Positions 17,885-26,125 of a stretch of DNA of 64,000 nucleotides are shown here, one piece after another. The translations under genes and the position numbers were made by a program. A model generated the notes under the pieces. The model was not told where the DNA came from. It worked only from the letters and a program-made list of their open reading frames with translations, and did not search any database. Numbering within the stretch: position 1 is the stretch's first letter; every line of letters begins with the position of its first letter. Source of the DNA: Martinezella multihospitum (lineage in GTDB: Bacteria > Pseudomonadota > Alphaproteobacteria > Rhizobiales > Rhizobiaceae); contig NZ_FMAG01000008.1 in assembly GCF_900094585.1 (NCBI RefSeq), positions 248,001-312,000 of the forward strand, read 5' to 3'.

Positions 17885-19272
17885 TTTCCCTCCCTGTGAA
17901 TGCGCGGAAGACCAAGAATGACGGTGAAGCCGTGGGCATCCTCGCCCTTGGCCCGAAACTGCAGCGCACCGCCATGCGCGGCCGCGACCTCCGAGGCGAT
18001 GGCAAAGCCAAGTCCGGCGCTTCCTTCGCCGGCTTTCGATGTCTGAAAGCGCTGGGTGACATGCGGCCACTCTTCGGAGGGAATGCCAGGGCCGTCATCC
18101 TCCACTTCGACATGGGCAAGGGGGCCTGCATCGCGCACCCGCACCTCCAGCCTGGAAAGGGTTCCGTGGCGAAGCGCATTGTCGATAACGTTGACGATCG
18201 CTTCCCGCAGGCTGACCGGATCGCCGAGAACGGCAAGCTCGACATCGGCCTCTTCGAAGGAGACGACGATATCGGGGTCGACCGTGATCGGCACGGCCAC
18301 GCGGAAGGCACGCCTGGCGATTTCATTGAGATCGACGGGTTCGAGCTGCACGGATTCGGCGCGGTGGATGACCATGGCATGGCTCAGAAGCTGATTGGTC
18401 AATCTCGCCAGCTCGTCGGCGCGCTGCTGGACGCGTCCAAGATGCTGCCTGTCCGCCTCGTCCAGCTTGTCATTGTTCAAGAGGTCGAGCTGGGCTGTCA
18501 GCGCCGTCAGCGGTGTCCGTATCTGGTGTGCTGCATCCGCGATGAAACGCTGCAGCAGCACGACGCGTTCGTTGAGGCGACCCATGAAATGGTTGATGGA
18601 GCCGACGAAGGGGCGAAGCTCACGCGGCACGGATACGGAAAGAGGCGTGAGATCCTGGGGATCGCGGCGGCGAAGAGCTCCGCCCAGCTGGTTGACCGGT
18701 CGCAGCGCCTGGCGGATGGAAAGGATCATCACTACCAGCGCCAGGAAGCACATGATGACGATGGTGATCGCGGCGCCGAGCGTCAGTTCATGCGTCAGTC
18801 CCCGGCGCGCTTCGACGGTCTGGGCGAGGATAACATGTGCCCAGCCCGAGGCCGCGGGGTCGGAGAGGGCTCGCCCGACGACCGCGATGCGCACTGCTTC
18901 ACCCTTGTAGAGGCCGGAGCTCAGGACCGGCTCGCGGCGAACGGTGGCGAGGTCGACATCGGTTTCCAGATCGCGGTGACCGGTGAGTGTCTTCCCGGAG
19001 GGGTCGAGGATGCGATAGAAGATGCGGTCGCGGTCGGCCAGCCCCAGCATTTCGAATGCCGACGCCCTCAGATCGACGATCAGTGCGCCTTCCTGAACCG
19101 CCAGACCATCGGCGATCTGCAATGCTGCGCCGACCAGAACCCGATCATAGGCATCATCGGCCGCGGTGCGTGCGGAATACCAGCTCGCGGTTATCAGTAT
19201 TCCGGCGCCAGCCGTCAGAAGAACCGACATGACGACCGCCAGGCGGGCAAAAAGTGAGCGTTCAAGCGTCAT
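17881..19272 (-). CDS. TctE/QseC-like sensor histidine kinase
   Basis: 463-residue inner-membrane kinase. It has TM1 at about residues 10-30, a periplasmic domain to about 163, TM2 at about 165-187, then HAMP-like, dimerisation and ATPase domains. The phosphorylated histidine is H249 in ADAAHQIRTPL; the N box (VNVIDNALRHG), G1 box (VEDDGPGIP) and G2 box (GLGFAIASEV) are intact. The N-terminal domain matches the 2CSK_N type found in TctE-like kinases that sense carboxylates or sugar phosphates. It overlaps the response-regulator gene by 11 bases and the solute-binding gene by 4. Confidence 0.94.
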   Translation of the reverse strand: MTLERSLFARLAVVMSVLLTAGAGILITASWYSARTAADDAYDRVLVGAALQIADGLAVQEGALIVDLRASAFEMLGLADRDRIFYRILDPSGKTLTGHRDLETDVDLATVRREPVLSSGLYKGEAVRIAVVGRALSDPAASGWAHVILAQTVEARRGLTHELTLGAAITIVIMCFLALVVMILSIRQALRPVNQLGGALRRRDPQDLTPLSVSVPRELRPFVGSINHFMGRLNERVVLLQRFIADAAHQIRTPLTALTAQLDLLNNDKLDEADRQHLGRVQQRADELARLTNQLLSHAMVIHRAESVQLEPVDLNEIARRAFRVAVPITVDPDIVVSFEEADVELAVLGDPVSLREAIVNVIDNALRHGTLSRLEVRVRDAGPLAHVEVEDDGPGIPSEEWPHVTQRFQTSKAGEGSAGLGFAIASEVAAAHGGALQFRAKGEDAHGFTVILGLPRIHREGK

Positions 19273-19933
19273 CGGAGACCAGCTGATAGCCGATGCCGTG
19301 AAGCGTCACGATGCGCGCCTTTGCCCCTTCCAGCTTCTTGCGCAGCCGCCCGACATAGAGTTCGATGGCGTTGGCGCTGACGGCCTCGTCGAAGCCGTAG
19401 AGCTGGTCGAGCAGCTCCTGCTTGCTGAAGACGCGCCCCGGCCGGGAAGCAAAGATTTCCAGTAGCGTCATCTCCCTGCGCTTCAATTGCACCTCGCGCT
19501 TGCCGACCTTCACCGAGCGGCTGGCACGATCGAGCACGATGTCGCCGCAGGTGACGAAGTTGGTGGCGTCCCCACTGCGCCTACGTAGCAGCACCCGGGC
19601 GCGGGCTTCAAGCTCGCGAAAGTCGAAGGGCTTGACGAGATAGTCGTCGGCGCCTAGGTCGAGGGCGCCGACACGATCGTCGACCTCGGAGCGTGCCGTC
19701 AGCATCAGGACGGGCGTCGTCACCCGGGCGCGCCGCAGCCCTTTGAGGATTTCGAAGCCGTTAAGACCGGGCAGCATCACATCGAGGATGACGAGATCGT
19801 AGTCGGTGAAGGCAAGGATCTCGGCCGCGACACCGCCATCCGTCTGCCAGTCGACAGTGTGGCCGGTCGCCTGGAAGCGCCGGCAGATGGCCTCGCCGAC
19901 ATCCTGCGTATCTTCAACGAGCAGAATGCGCAT
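19262..19933 (-). CDS. TctD/QseB-like response regulator (OmpR family)
   Basis: 223 residues. The receiver domain has the acidic pair (VEDTQD), phospho-acceptor D51 in LVILDVMLPG, the TAR switch and the K in LVKPFDF, followed by an OmpR winged helix from about residue 125 (REVQLKRREMTLLEIFASRPG and SANAIELYVGRLRKKL). It is the first gene of the regulator-kinase-binding protein operon. A probable target is the importer operon immediately upstream on the same strand, whose promoter region has a direct repeat of the OmpR spacing at 24335-24351. Confidence 0.95.
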   Translation of the reverse strand: MRILLVEDTQDVGEAICRRFQATGHTVDWQTDGGVAAEILAFTDYDLVILDVMLPGLNGFEILKGLRRARVTTPVLMLTARSEVDDRVGALDLGADDYLVKPFDFRELEARARVLLRRRSGDATNFVTCGDIVLDRASRSVKVGKREVQLKRREMTLLEIFASRPGRVFSKQELLDQLYGFDEAVSANAIELYVGRLRKKLEGAKARIVTLHGIGYQLVSDDA

Positions 19934-19988
19934 GGCGCTCGCCTGGCCCGATCCTCATGAGTTGCAGACGCACAGTTCCTCCCTTTCC

Positions 19989-20029
19989 GGAGCGGTCCGG
20001 TTCTTCATGGAATCTCCGAACCGCTCTCC
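19989..20029 (-). repeat. partial RIME-like repeat (second palindrome only)
   Basis: About 41 bases forming GAGAGCGGTTCGGAGATTCC (minus strand) paired with GGAACCGGACCGCTCC-like sequence. It matches the second palindromic half of the full copies at 7282 and 25131. It lies between the importer ATPase gene and the response regulator gene and could act as a transcription attenuator there. Confidence 0.55.
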
Positions 20030-20036
20030 TATTGCT

Positions 20037-21098
20037 TCAGGCCGCTTCCGGGTAGAGCCAAACGCTCTCCCGCGGTATCTCGGTCCAGACCGTGCCCGCC
20101 GCCATCAGTTTGGGGCCGAAGGCCTTGGCCTTGAATTCGCCGTAGGACAGGCGGTATTCCCAGCGATCGCCGAGGAACAGGCATGCCTCCAGCTGCATCT
20201 CAATACGACCCGGTCCTGGCTGGTCGAAAACGGCGACCTGCTCGACACGGATGACGGCCTTGCCATCGCTTTCCGGCCCGTCTCCCATCATCACGCCGTC
20301 GAGCTGCCAGTTGCTACCATGGATGCTGGCCGTGGCGCCATCGCGTTTGACGCGTCCGGAGGCTACATTGTTCGCCCCAAGGAAGTCGGCAACGTAGAAG
20401 CTTGTCGGCTTCGAATAGATGTCCTGCGGCGGGCCTTCCTGCGCGACCTTGCCGTTGCGCAGCAGCAGGATATTGTCTGATGCTGCGAGCGCTTCGGCCT
20501 GGTCATGGGTGACGAGAACGCCGCAAATTCCGAGATCGAGAACGAGCTTGCGGATCCAGTAGCGGGCCTCTTCGCGCAGCTTCGCATCCAGATTGGACAG
20601 CGGCTCGTCCATGAGCAGGATCTTCGGCTCGTAGACAAGGGCGCGGCAGATGGCGACGCGCTGCTGCTGTCCGCCCGAAAGCTGGTCCGGATAGCGCTCG
20701 GCGAGGTGGCCGAGACCGATCTTGCCGAGCGTGTCGAGAACGCGCTTTTCCGCATCCGCCTTGTTCACGCCGCGCAGCTTCAGGCCATAGGCGACATTTT
20801 CGGCGACGGAGCGGTGCGGCCACAGCGCATAGGACTGGAAGACCAGCCCAATATTGCGGTTTTCCGGCGCGACCGTAAGGCGCTTGTCGCCGTCGAAGAC
20901 CACAGAACCGCTGATCTTGATCTGCCCGACCTCGGGCTGTTCGAGGCCGGCGATGCAGCGCAGCAGGGTCGTCTTGCCGCTGCCCGAAGCCCCGAGCAGC
21001 GAAACGATCGAGCCGCGATTGGCGGTAAAGGAAGCGCCCTGGAGGATGTGCAGGCCGCCGAGATATTTATGGACGTTTTGAACGATGAGATCAGTCAT
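20037..21098 (-). CDS. ABC transporter ATP-binding protein (FbpC/AfuC type)
   Basis: 353 residues from the ATG at 21098. Walker A GASGSGKTT (about residues 36-44), Q-loop QSYALWPH, signature LSGGQQQR, Walker B ILLMDEP and the switch histidine VTHDQAEA are all intact. The C-terminal 110 residues form a TOBE-like domain. The gene overlaps the end of the permease gene by eight bases. It powers the importer of the binding protein at 23006-24070. The family imports ferric ion, thiamine-like compounds or sugar phosphates; the accompanying two-component system favours the last class. Confidence 0.93.
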   Translation of the reverse strand: MTDLIVQNVHKYLGGLHILQGASFTANRGSIVSLLGASGSGKTTLLRCIAGLEQPEVGQIKISGSVVFDGDKRLTVAPENRNIGLVFQSYALWPHRSVAENVAYGLKLRGVNKADAEKRVLDTLGKIGLGHLAERYPDQLSGGQQQRVAICRALVYEPKILLMDEPLSNLDAKLREEARYWIRKLVLDLGICGVLVTHDQAEALAASDNILLLRNGKVAQEGPPQDIYSKPTSFYVADFLGANNVASGRVKRDGATASIHGSNWQLDGVMMGDGPESDGKAVIRVEQVAVFDQPGPGRIEMQLEACLFLGDRWEYRLSYGEFKAKAFGPKLMAAGTVWTEIPRESVWLYPEAA

Positions 21099-22857
21099 GG
21101 ATCTTGGCTCCGAGACGAAGGGCGAGGGCAAGGCCGCTGCCGGTAAGAAGGATGCTGACAAAGGCGAGGGCTGCGATCGTATCCATGGCGCCGGACTGGA
21201 GTTGCGCCATCATGAGGGAACCGATGACCTCGGTGCCGGCGCTCATCAGATAGATGCCGGTGGCGTAATCGCGCAGGAACACGATCATGATCAGAGCCCA
21301 GGCGCCCACCAGGCCCGGCCGGATGATCGGGATGACGATGTCGCGCCAGCTCCGGCCAATGGTCGCGCCCGTGGTGCGCGCGGCCTCCTCGAGCTCGGGG
21401 CTGACCTGGATGAGCGTGCCCTGCAGCAGGCGGAGGCCGTAGGAAAGGCCGACGATCACATAGGCGGCGAACAGGCTGATCAGCGTCGTTCTGAGCGGAA
21501 TGAGGAAGGGCACGAACAGGAACAGCCAGAAGAAGGCGAGACCGATGATGAGGCTCGGCATGGCGCGCGGTAGCAGTACCATGTAGTCGAGCACGGTGTT
21601 TGAGAGCCCCCGGTGGCGGTGCCCGGCAAGACCGATCAGGAGATAGATCGCGACCGCGGCCGCACCCCCCACCACGGAAAGGATGACCGTGTTGATGATG
21701 CCGCGAAAGAGCGTCGGTACTTCCAGGAGCGTGGCGAAATGCGCGACCGTCAGATGCGCGAGCGGATTGACGCCCTGGCCCCAGGCATCGACGAAAGCGC
21801 GAAGGACGATGCCGCCGATCGGCAGCAGCACCGACACGAACAGCCAGAAGCCGATGAAGGAAAGAGAGATGATCTGACCGGTCGGCCCGAGCCGCATCAC
21901 CGTCGTCCGTGGTCCCTTGCCGCCGAGGGCAGCATAGCGGCGGCTGTGGCGCAACAGGCGGCGCTGATACCAGACGAGCGGCAGCGTCAGCAGCACGAGC
22001 AGGACGACGACGACGGCCATCAGCTGATAGGTCGGGACGCCGAACAGCGTCGTCAGCTTGTAGACATAAGTTGTGAGAACGATGATGCCGCTCGGATCGC
22101 CGAGCACATAGGGGACACCGAACATCTCGAAGCCGATCAGCAGGTTGAGCGCGGTGGCGAAAACCAGCGCCGGCAGGACCATGGGTAGCGTCACATCCAG
22201 ACAGACCCGCCAGATCGGCGATCCCATCGACCGCGCCGCCTCTTCCAGATCGGAGGGCAGATTGCGCATGGCGGCGGAGACGTAGAGATAGACATGCGGC
22301 ACGTGGGCAAGCCCCGTGACGATGACGATCCCGGTCAGGGAATAGAGGTTCCAAGGTGCGACCCCGAAGAGATCACGCGACAGCATGGTAAGGAAGCCGG
22401 CCGGGCCGACGGCGACCGTGTAGCCGAAGGCAAGCACGATGGCCGAGATGAACATCGGTACGAGAACGACGACTTCGAGCGCCTTGCGGAACTTGACGTC
22501 CGTTCTGGTGAGAAGGAAGGCGAGGGCGGCGCCGAGCGGCACCGCGATCGCCACCATGCCGACTGCCATGATGACCGTGTTCCAGAGCGCGTCATAGAAC
22601 ATTTCATCGGTCAGGATATAGCGATAGGCTTCGATGGAGAGCTTGCTCTTCGGCGCGAAGAACGGCCCATCGAGCAGGCTCTGATAGATGATGAGCGCGA
22701 TCGGTGCCAGTACGATGACGGCCAGCAGACCGATGACGATGCGCCTGAAGCCGAGGGCGTTGGCCGGTTGCGGGATCGGTTTGAATGTTGGGCTCGCATG
22801 AGCCGCTGGTTGCCCGGCGTGAGACAGGGTCGATACTGGCGTCGACGGTGCCGACAT
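21091..22857 (-). CDS. ABC transporter permease, two fused domains (FbpB/AfuB type)
   Basis: 588 residues with about twelve transmembrane segments in two homologous halves. Each half carries an EAA loop that docks to the ATPase: EEAARSMGSPIWRVCLDVTL in the first half and EEAARTTGATIGRSWRDIVI in the second. This fused architecture is standard for FbpB/AfuB. The ATG at 22857 is preceded by GAAGGAGGAG, which decides the start; upstream in-frame codons run into an intergenic repeat. The gene sits between the binding protein (149 bases away, with a repeat copy in the gap) and the ATPase (overlapping). Confidence 0.93.
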   Translation of the reverse strand: MSAPSTPVSTLSHAGQPAAHASPTFKPIPQPANALGFRRIVIGLLAVIVLAPIALIIYQSLLDGPFFAPKSKLSIEAYRYILTDEMFYDALWNTVIMAVGMVAIAVPLGAALAFLLTRTDVKFRKALEVVVLVPMFISAIVLAFGYTVAVGPAGFLTMLSRDLFGVAPWNLYSLTGIVIVTGLAHVPHVYLYVSAAMRNLPSDLEEAARSMGSPIWRVCLDVTLPMVLPALVFATALNLLIGFEMFGVPYVLGDPSGIIVLTTYVYKLTTLFGVPTYQLMAVVVVLLVLLTLPLVWYQRRLLRHSRRYAALGGKGPRTTVMRLGPTGQIISLSFIGFWLFVSVLLPIGGIVLRAFVDAWGQGVNPLAHLTVAHFATLLEVPTLFRGIINTVILSVVGGAAAVAIYLLIGLAGHRHRGLSNTVLDYMVLLPRAMPSLIIGLAFFWLFLFVPFLIPLRTTLISLFAAYVIVGLSYGLRLLQGTLIQVSPELEEAARTTGATIGRSWRDIVIPIIRPGLVGAWALIMIVFLRDYATGIYLMSAGTEVIGSLMMAQLQSGAMDTIAALAFVSILLTGSGLALALRLGAKIHD

Positions 22858-22888
22858 CGGCGCTCCTCCTTCTCGATGGTTGCTGTTT

Positions 22889-22988
22889 GCGAGCATTTCC
22901 GCCCGTTTCGAATGGCGGAAATGCTCTATCTCTTTGTTTTCTCGCAATTCCAGCAAAACCGCTGCGCACTTCCACTGGGATTGCTCTG
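22889..22988 (-). repeat. RIME-like intergenic palindromic repeat, copy 3
   Basis: Inverted relative to copies 1 and 2. Read on the minus strand it begins CAGAGCAATCCCAGTGGAAG, contains GCGCAGCGGTTTT and GGAATTGCGAGAAAACAAAG, and ends in the palindrome GAGCATTTCCGCC / GGCGGAAATGCTC. It separates the binding-protein gene from the permease gene inside one operon, where its hairpins could protect the upstream mRNA and lower downstream expression. Confidence 0.7.
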
Positions 22989-23005
22989 GATGATTTGATG
23001 CCGTG

Positions 23006-24070
23006 TCAGCTCTTCACAGATCCGCGCCACTTCTTGAGGAAGTCGAGGCGTTTTGCCGGGTCCATGAACTCGAGACGCGAGTCGTCAAGTGCGATGGGCT
23101 TGAGGTTGCCGCCGACCAGCGCGTTGATGGTGTTGAGATTGTATCCCTGGTCGACATCGGTGCGCAGCGACGGCATGCCCTTCGAGGCAATGGCGTTCTG
23201 GCCTTCCTGAGACAGCATGAAATCGAGGAAGAGCTGCGAGGCATTGGGGTGCGGCGCATTCTTGATGACGGCGGCGACGCGCGAGAAGGCCGGCGTATAA
23301 TCCTGGCCGAAGGCGACGCCGAGATTGGAGGCGCTTTTGACCCAATCGAGTGCATAGGAACCGATCAGGTTGAAGGCGATGACGTTCTCGCCCGAAACAA
23401 CCGTTTCGCGCATGGAGCCGGTCGAGGAATAGGTCTTGCCCTTGGCCGTGCCGAAGGCTGTGACCAGATCCCAATAATCGCTGCGCTGCTTGGAGTCATT
23501 CGTCTGGATCATGAAGCCGACGCCGGACTTTTCCGGATCGAAGGTGGCGACCTTGCCGGCGACATCCGCCTTGCCGAGGAATTCGATGAGGGCCGCGCGA
23601 GTGCGCGGAACGTCCTCTTCCTTCAAGGCGAGCTTGTTGTAGATCATGCCGATCGGCTCGAGCGTGGTGGCATAGACCGTCTTGTCGTAAACAGCCCAGC
23701 TTGGGAGCGAACCGATTTCCGTCGAGGCATAGGACGCGAGATAGCCATCGGCTGCGAGCTTGACGGTCTGGTCCATCGCCGATGTCCAGACGAGATCTCC
23801 ACCGACCTGGCTGGCCGCGGCTTCGGAAATGATGCGGTTGTAGACGCCGTTGGTGCCGATATCGTTGTAGTCGATGCGAATGCCCGGATATTTCTTGGTG
23901 AAGGCATCGAGCAAAGCCTGGGCCTGCGACAGATCGGTTGCGGCATAGACAGCGATCACGCCTTCTTTCTTGGCGGCGGCGATGAGTTCTTCGCTTGCGG
24001 CGAAGGCTGCGCCGTTGATACCGATCGCCATGGCGGCTGCGATGCTGAGTTTGTTGAATAGCAGTGACAT
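23006..24070 (-). CDS. ABC transporter substrate-binding protein (FbpA/AfuA family)
   Basis: 354 residues with a signal peptide at 1-25 (LSIAAAMAIGINGAAFAA) and then the Fe3+/sugar-phosphate type II binding-protein fold: IAVYAATDLSQAQALLDAF, GDLVWTSAMD, LEPIGMIYNK, FDPEKSGVGFM and FNLIGSYALDWVK. A GGGAGGG ribosome site lies eight bases before the ATG. The double tyrosine that ligates iron in FbpA is not evident, which favours a phosphorylated organic ligand over free iron; this is an inference. First gene of the three-gene importer. Confidence 0.9.
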   Translation of the reverse strand: MSLLFNKLSIAAAMAIGINGAAFAASEELIAAAKKEGVIAVYAATDLSQAQALLDAFTKKYPGIRIDYNDIGTNGVYNRIISEAAASQVGGDLVWTSAMDQTVKLAADGYLASYASTEIGSLPSWAVYDKTVYATTLEPIGMIYNKLALKEEDVPRTRAALIEFLGKADVAGKVATFDPEKSGVGFMIQTNDSKQRSDYWDLVTAFGTAKGKTYSSTGSMRETVVSGENVIAFNLIGSYALDWVKSASNLGVAFGQDYTPAFSRVAAVIKNAPHPNASQLFLDFMLSQEGQNAIASKGMPSLRTDVDQGYNLNTINALVGGNLKPIALDDSRLEFMDPAKRLDFLKKWRGSVKS

Positions 24071-24224
24071 TTGAATCCCTCCCGTTGACTGCTCGTGGTT
24101 TTGATTGCCGCCTGCGCCCCTGAGTTAGGGACGTGCGCAAACGGCGCGGCTCTCCTGGCGGAAAGCCGGTGAATAAGATGTGATTGGCTGATGGTGGCCG
24201 GCGACGGATGCCGGATGACAGGCG

Positions 24225-24251
24225 CTAGTCGCGGCCGAGCGCGGTTTTCAT
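24225..24251 (-). CDS. possible 8-codon leader peptide upstream of the importer
   Basis: Minus-strand ATG preceded at ideal spacing by GGGGAGG, then only eight sense codons (MKTALGRD) and TAG. The ribosome site is stronger than that of most full genes here. It is 155 bases upstream of the binding-protein start, inside the probable 5' untranslated region. A leader controlling the downstream operon, or a chance site, are both possible. Confidence 0.35.
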   Translation of the reverse strand: MKTALGRD

Positions 24252-24334
24252 GATATTTCCTCCCCAATGGCTAGCCGGCTCATGAGCCGACCGTCCCTGT
24301 CCTCTACAGATTGCAGCCAAGGTGACATCGATTC

Positions 24335-24351
24335 CTGTCAGAGAACTGTCA
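24335..24351. promoter_or_regulatory. predicted OmpR-family response-regulator site
   Basis: CTGTCA at 24335-24340 is repeated exactly at 24346-24351, an 11-base period as used by tandem OmpR-family dimers. GTGACA at 24322-24327 adds an inverted relative. The site is about 265 bases upstream of the importer's first gene and is the best candidate target of the adjacent TctD-like regulator. The rest of 24071-24418 holds the importer promoter and leader and no other gene. Confidence 0.45.
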
Positions 24352-24418
24352 CGGCGGAAGAAGATGCATAATGAGACTATCGTGCCGGCGGCTGGTCGTC
24401 AGGCAGGAGAGGCGATCC

Positions 24419-25003
24419 TTACGCCGGAATCGCCATATTGAGTTCTGCCTGACGTCCGAGATGTGTCATCCAGTCGACAAAGTCAGGCCGCCCCTTGATC
24501 TGCCGGCCATAATGACGGGCAAGTGCCGCGTTCAAATCGCCCTTCCGGCCCAGCTGCTCGTCGGCAAAGCCGATCATCTGGGAGTTCGGCCAGGCCTGCG
24601 GGCGGATGGCGATCAGGCGAGCAAACAGGCTCTCGCCGGACTCGTCGGGGTTTGCTTGCGCCATCAGTGACAGCATGGCAGCGGTCGAGCGCGATACGCC
24701 CATATGGCAATGCACCAGCAGATGGCTCGAAGCCTCGGGATCCTGTTGCGCCTGAAACTCGGAGCCGAATTTCAGGATTGCTTCGACATGCTCCGGCTGG
24801 GGCATGACCCGCCCCGGAGCCGTCGCGATGATATCGTGGAAACGCAGCGTCGTGCGATGATGCTTGGCATAGGAGTGGAAGACATCGAGCTCGGGATATT
24901 CCGGATCGAGGAGGGAAAGCACGTGGGTGACGTTCCGTGCGCGCTGATCGGGCAACTCCTCAATGCCACAAACCGTGAGTTCTGGGGAGAAAGGCACGCC
25001 CAT
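24419..25003 (-). CDS. tyrosine-phosphatase-like protein (CX5R)
   Basis: 194 residues. The cysteine phosphatase signature HCHMGVSRS (C99, R105) is followed by a helix STAAMLSLMAQ, and an aspartate-containing loop (RFHDI) lies upstream as general-acid candidate. This is the small protein phosphatase family common in Rhizobiales. I chose the ATG at 25003 because AAGGA lies seven bases upstream; the ATG six bases earlier is too close to that site. Its promoter shares a 13-base sequence with the operator of the neighbouring ArsR gene, so it probably belongs to the same regulon. The substrate could be a phosphoprotein or a small phosphorylated molecule. Confidence 0.85.
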   Translation of the reverse strand: MGVPFSPELTVCGIEELPDQRARNVTHVLSLLDPEYPELDVFHSYAKHHRTTLRFHDIIATAPGRVMPQPEHVEAILKFGSEFQAQQDPEASSHLLVHCHMGVSRSTAAMLSLMAQANPDESGESLFARLIAIRPQAWPNSQMIGFADEQLGRKGDLNAALARHYGRQIKGRPDFVDWMTHLGRQAELNMAIPA

Positions 25004-25038
25004 TGTCATATCCTTCAAATCAGCTGGCGATTCCGCAG

Positions 25039-25051
25039 TGCTTCGATACGT
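25039..25051. promoter_or_regulatory. ArsR-type operator half site upstream of phosphatase gene
   Basis: TGCTTCGATACGT, identical over 13 bases to the left arm and core of the palindrome at 26053-26076. It lies 35 bases upstream of the phosphatase start; the right arm here is degenerate. It is a probable weaker binding site for the ArsR regulator at 26126. Confidence 0.5.
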
Positions 25052-25130
25052 TATAGTGTCATCGCTCTGAAGTGAAAGTGCTTTTGCTCCCTGTTGCCGC
25101 GAAGTGGCGCGGCAAGACGTCCGCGCCGCC

Positions 25131-25232
25131 GAGCAATTCCAGGAAAAATGCGTAGCGGTTTTCCGTCCGGAATTGCTAGAAAGCAAAGACCTGGGGCGGT
25201 TCAGAGTTTCCGTGAAAGCTGAGCTGCTCTAG
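25131..25232 (+). repeat. RIME-like intergenic palindromic repeat, copy 2
   Basis: Begins GAGCAATTCCAGGAAAAATG and shares GCGTAGCGGTTTTC-GTCCGGAATTGC and TTTCCGTGAAA-GCTGAG-GCTC with copy 1. Its right edge (GCTCTAG) contains, on the minus strand, the TAG stop of the phosphoesterase gene. It separates two phosphatase genes of the same orientation and could end or attenuate transcription between them. Confidence 0.75.
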
Positions 25233-25996
25233 GTCTTTGAAAACAAGACGGCCTGCGTTTTGATCTCTTCTTCGTCCATCTCCAGAATACGATAGCCGAA
25301 TGTCCCGGTATCGGCGTTGAGATGTTCGGATTGCTTGACGATCTGATAGGAGACCGCTGGCGAGACATATTGCCTGATGTTTGCTTCCCGGGCTTCGTCG
25401 ATCATGTGGTAGTGGCCGCAGAACAGGGATATCCGGCAATCCATGCCGATCAGAAGCGATCTGACCTCATCCCGATCGCGCAGGGCGGCACCGGTTCGAT
25501 CCACGGGTGTGTCGAGCGGCAGGATCGGATGATGCAGAAAGATTGCGGCCTGCCTCACACCCTCGAGTTCGCGGGCGAGCCACTTGCGCTGGCCGTCGCC
25601 GACGGCGTTGTCGGATGTATCGAGGAAAATCCGTTTCAGATGCGGATCTTGCTGCGAGTAGCACAATTTCCCTGCCACGGTACTGCCGCCCATGTCGTAG
25701 TACGGCGCGACATTGCCATAGATATCGTGGTTGCCGAGGATGAGCGACACATCGAAGGCATAAGCGCGCAGACGCTCGAAAAAGCCGCCGACCGAATGTG
25801 CGGTGCCAATGTCGCCGCCGAAGACGACCTTGGAAATACCTTTGCGAGCGATGTCGTCGAGGACCAAGCGCAGATGATGCTCATGCTCTTGCGGCGTCTC
25901 CTCATAGCCCATCTTGTCGCCGGCAATTTCGCTCTTGGCGATCAGCTTCTGGCCGAGATGGGTGTCGGTGAAAAAGGCGAGGATGGTCTTCGTCAT
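25229..25996 (-). CDS. calcineurin-like metallophosphoesterase
   Basis: 255 residues from the ATG at 25996. All metal-binding blocks of the family are in order: DTH at 11-13, GGD at 60-62, GNHD at 88-91, LHHP at 154-157 and GHYH near residue 195. It would hydrolyse a phosphomonoester or phosphodiester with a bimetal centre; there is no signal peptide, so it is cytoplasmic. It is divergent from the ArsR gene and the palindrome at 26053-26076 lies between them. The last codons lie in an intergenic repeat. Confidence 0.9.
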   Translation of the reverse strand: MTKTILAFFTDTHLGQKLIAKSEIAGDKMGYEETPQEHEHHLRLVLDDIARKGISKVVFGGDIGTAHSVGGFFERLRAYAFDVSLILGNHDIYGNVAPYYDMGGSTVAGKLCYSQQDPHLKRIFLDTSDNAVGDGQRKWLARELEGVRQAAIFLHHPILPLDTPVDRTGAALRDRDEVRSLLIGMDCRISLFCGHYHMIDEAREANIRQYVSPAVSYQIVKQSEHLNADTGTFGYRILEMDEEEIKTQAVLFSKT

Positions 25997-26052
25997 GGGC
26001 CGGTTCCGTGGCAATTGCTTGTACGTTCAGTCTAAGACGGCCATCCGTCCCA

Positions 26053-26076
26053 ATGCTTCGATACGTGTCGAAGCAT
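26053..26076. promoter_or_regulatory. palindromic operator between phosphoesterase and ArsR genes
   Basis: Perfect nine-base arms ATGCTTCGA (26053-26061) and TCGAAGCAT (26068-26076) around TACGTG. It is 57 bases from the phosphoesterase start and 50 bases from the ArsR start, so one bound dimer could control both divergent promoters. The left arm and core recur at 25039-25051. Confidence 0.7.
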
Positions 26077-26125
26077 GCGAACTATTTCGGTGTTATGATG
26101 CAGCCTGATATGAAGAGGCCCAGAC

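Noticed and set aside
23006..24070. Calling the importer a dedicated ferric-iron (FbpABC) system
   Set aside because: The iron-binding tyrosine pair is not evident and the linked two-component system with a second receptor fits an organic-phosphate ligand better; left open.
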